Of a stretch of DNA of 33,848 nucleotides, positions 32,140 to 33,848 are shown in pieces. Position numbers and translations under genes: made by a program. The stretch spans positions 1 through 33,848 of the forward strand of contig DASQUP010000202.1 in assembly GCA_035641235.1 (NCBI GenBank), read 5' to 3'. The notes beneath the pieces are model-generated. The model searched no databases. It saw nothing but the letters and a program-made list of their open reading frames with translations, and was not told where the DNA came from. Origin of the DNA: DASQUP01 sp035641235 (GTDB taxonomy: Bacteria; Actinomycetota; CADDZG01; WHSQ01). Positions within the stretch are counted from its first letter, which is position 1. Each line of letters starts with the position of its first letter.

Positions 32140-32146
32140 GGACGCC

Positions 32147-32950
32147 ATGGAGCTGACAGCGAGAGAAATTCACGAGAAGCAGTTTCATGACGCATGGCGC
32201 GGTTACAACCAGGCCGAGGTCGACGACTTCCTCGATCGTGTCGCGGAGGCACTCGACCGCCTCCATCGCGAGAACACCGATCTCAAGCAACGGATCACCG
32301 AACTCGATCAGGCGGTCGCCGCGAGCCGCGACACGGAGGAGATGCTCAAGAAGACCCTCGTCACTGCGCAGCGTGCCGCGGAAGAAGCCATCGCCAATGC
32401 AAAAACGAAAGCCGAGGAGATAATCACGCAGGCCGAAGAGCGCGTCCGCAGGACGGAAACGGAGGGGCGCGAACGTATCGTCCATGCGGAGAACGAATCG
32501 CGCAGGAAGGCGGCCGAGGCGGAGCGCGATCTCACAGTGCGAAAACGCGAGCTTGATGAGCGCATCGACAAGCTGCGCCTGTTCGAAACCGACATCAAGA
32601 AGCGCTTGACGACCTTCCTCGAGCAACAGCTACGCGCGCTCGATGCCTTGACCGAAGTGGAATCACCGAAATTCACCCCACCCGCGGCGCGGCCTTCCGC
32701 TCCGGCTGCCGGAGCGCGCGTCGATCCGCGTCCGCAGGCAACGCCTTCGCCGCGTAGCACTCCGGCTACCGAAGGAGGTCCCGAGGGCGGGGAGCAGGAG
32801 GTGGTCGCCGCGGATGAGGGTGCCTCGGAACCACCGGAGGGGTCCGGCGAAACAGAACCGACGTCGGCATTCGAGCCGGAGGAGCAGGGGGAGGAGTCTC
32901 ACCACCGAGGCCGCGGCGTGCGCGACCGCCTTTTCAGAAGCCAGGGTTAG
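32147..32950 (+). CDS. divIVA: DivIVA/Wag31 polar and septal scaffold protein
   Basis: A 267-residue coiled-coil protein. The N-terminal lipid-binding domain reads LTAREIHEKQFHDAWRGYN then QAEVDDFLDRVAEALDRL, the DivIVA hallmark. A long coiled coil runs about 30-170, rich in Ala, Glu, Lys and Arg. The last hundred or so residues are Pro/Ala/Glu-rich and probably disordered, ending in a short basic patch. In Actinobacteria DivIVA marks poles and directs polar growth. The open frame extends upstream through yggT in another frame, but homology starts at the ATG at 32147. A family A hairpin begins at its TAG stop. Confidence 0.94.
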   Translation: MELTAREIHEKQFHDAWRGYNQAEVDDFLDRVAEALDRLHRENTDLKQRITELDQAVAASRDTEEMLKKTLVTAQRAAEEAIANAKTKAEEIITQAEERVRRTETEGRERIVHAENESRRKAAEAERDLTVRKRELDERIDKLRLFETDIKKRLTTFLEQQLRALDALTEVESPKFTPPAARPSAPAAGARVDPRPQATPSPRSTPATEGGPEGGEQEVVAADEGASEPPEGSGETEPTSAFEPEEQGEESHHRGRGVRDRLFRSQG

Positions 32951-32991
32951 TGCCTCGGCCAGAACCCTACCGAAATTGCTGGTCGAGGCAC
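32948..32991. repeat. Stop-codon-adjacent hairpin repeat, family A copy 2
   Basis: Directly after the divIVA TAG, TGCCTCGGCCAG (32951-32962) pairs with CTGGTCGAGGCA (32979-32990): a 12-bp stem with one G-U pair in RNA and a 16-base loop. 32960-32991 matches 5-36 at 31 of 32 bases. It probably terminates or protects the sepF-divIVA message. No T-run. Confidence 0.75.
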
Positions 32992-33008
32992 CGATCGGTG
33001 GCTAGCCC

Positions 33009-33311
33009 GTGACATGGTTGATCGCGGGCTCCATATTGGGCATCGTTGCGTCGGCGGTGTCCCTCGGCTTCGGGTGGCTGAACGGGAGTGCGCCGCTCGT
33101 GTGGATGTCGATCACCTTCAGCGTCGCGGCTGCGGTTTTCCTCGCGCTCGCGTACTACCGAAGCAGGGCGGAAGCCGCATCTCCTCCGGTCATCGATCCT
33201 CCAGAACGTGTGCGAGTCCGTCCGGCGGACGGAAGCGGCGGTCCGGCAACCGCTGAGATGGCGTTGTTCGACGAGGACTCCGGGATGAGCCCGCCGGGTT
33301 CCGGCACCTAA
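33009..33311 (+). CDS. Small two-helix membrane protein of unknown function
   Basis: A 100-residue protein with two hydrophobic segments (about 3-22 and 29-48), then a polar, Pro/Asp-rich cytoplasmic or extracellular tail. No family was recognised. The GTG start at 33009 is not preceded by a good ribosome site. It lies 18 bases after the hairpin that follows divIVA and 16 bases before a methyltransferase gene. Codon use resembles neighbouring genes, and the membrane pattern supports real coding. Confidence 0.55.
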   Translation: MTWLIAGSILGIVASAVSLGFGWLNGSAPLVWMSITFSVAAAVFLALAYYRSRAEAASPPVIDPPERVRVRPADGSGGPATAEMALFDEDSGMSPPGSGT

Positions 33312-33327
33312 CGCACGATCCGATTAC

Positions 33328-33848
33328 GTGAACGGTAGCGGCGCGGATCACACACGCATCAATCGGGCGTCGTGGGATAAAACCGCGGATTCGTACCAGC
33401 GCGAACACCAGCCCCAGCTGAGCCGCGACCCGATGAAGTGGGGGGTCTGGGGCATCCCAGAATCGGACCTCGACGTCCTCGGAGACGTACGCGACAGAGA
33501 CGTACTCGAGTTTGGCTGCGGAGCCGCGCAATGGTCGATTGAGCTTGCACGAATTGGAGCTCGCGCCGTCGGCATCGACCTTTCTCGGCGTCAGCTCACT
33601 CACGCGCAGAGATTCGTACGAAGCAGTGGGATCGTGGTGCCGCTCGTCCTCGCGGACTGCGAACAGCTGCCGCTCGAAGACTCCTCATTCGATGTCGTGT
33701 TCTGCGACTACGGAGCGATGACGTTTGCCGACCCCTATGCGACCGTTCCCGAGGTGTCTCGGGTCCTTCGCTCGGGAGGGCGGTTCGCCTTTTCCACGAC
33801 CAGCCAGCTGTTCAATATGTGTTTGGCGGAGGGGGCAGACCATCCGGA
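33328..33848 (+). CDS. SAM-dependent methyltransferase, class I (3' end outside window)
   Basis: The first 173 residues of a class I methyltransferase, cut by the window end. A helical lead (NRASWDKTADSYQREHQPQL) is typical of small-molecule methyltransferases of the Methyltransf_11/25 type. Motif I is VLEFGCGAAQWSIELARIGA, motif II is AVGIDLSRRQL, then ADCEQLPLEDSSFDVVFCDYGAM (motif for the adenine and catalytic side) and EVSRVLRSGGRFAFST. Substrate unknown. The GTG at 33328 is the likely start. It follows the small membrane protein and may share its transcript. Confidence 0.85.
   Translation, partial: MNGSGADHTRINRASWDKTADSYQREHQPQLSRDPMKWGVWGIPESDLDVLGDVRDRDVLEFGCGAAQWSIELARIGARAVGIDLSRRQLTHAQRFVRSSGIVVPLVLADCEQLPLEDSSFDVVFCDYGAMTFADPYATVPEVSRVLRSGGRFAFSTTSQLFNMCLAEGADHP

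Noticed and set aside
31811..32146. N-terminal extension of divIVA through yggT
   Set aside because: DivIVA homology begins at the ATG at 32147; the upstream part is read in another frame by yggT.

Overview
The window is GC-rich, gene-dense bacterial chromosome that reads as a member of the Actinomycetota. The main reasons are a division and cell-wall (dcw) cluster that runs on into ftsZ, pgeF, yggS, sepF, yggT and divIVA, the absence of ftsA, many GTG starts, Arg-rich cytoplasmic tails on the division proteins, and an actinobacterial-type HNH endonuclease next to mraZ. MurE carries a DNPR motif, which predicts meso-diaminopimelate peptidoglycan. I cannot name the class or genus from sequence alone.

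Layout. Positions 36-4698 (minus strand) hold a MoxR ATPase - DUF58 - transglutaminase operon. A small unknown protein follows at 4849-5061. A decayed secreted-protein gene with in-frame stops lies at 5153-6280 (minus). Positions 6590-12636 hold a complete Opp/Dpp-type peptide ABC transporter: lipoprotein, two permeases and two ATPases. An RlpA-like double-psi beta-barrel protein (12938-13945) and an HNH endonuclease (14050-14574) lead up to the dcw cluster.

The dcw cluster (14902-28431) reads mraZ, a 48-aa membrane peptide, rsmH, ftsL, ftsI, murE, mraY, murD, ftsW, murG, murC, murB, ftsQ. It starts from a clear TTGACT-N17-TAGTTT promoter with three MraZ-box repeats at a 10-bp period. From rsmH to ftsQ nearly every junction is a 4-base GTGA/ATGA overlap. 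murF, normally between murE and mraY, is absent. ftsZ (28708-29820) has its own near-consensus promoter and a leader of about 155 nt. pgeF, yggS, sepF, yggT and divIVA follow, then a small two-helix protein and a methyltransferase cut off by the window end. No rRNA, tRNA, CRISPR array, insertion sequence or intact mobile element was seen.

Functionally, the MurC/D/E ligases, MurB, MraY and MurG build lipid II. FtsW and FtsI polymerise and cross-link it at the septum. FtsQ and FtsL link the synthase to the divisome, FtsZ and SepF form and anchor the ring, and DivIVA marks the poles and septum.

The least expected content is non-coding. Two families of hairpin repeats each start exactly at a stop codon: family A at 1-38 and 32948-32991, family B at 5059-5127 and 28429-28495. 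A third pair of nearly identical 12-bp-stem hairpins (12864-12910 and 12956-13001) brackets the ribosome binding site and start codon of the RlpA gene. The second of these lies inside the coding sequence.
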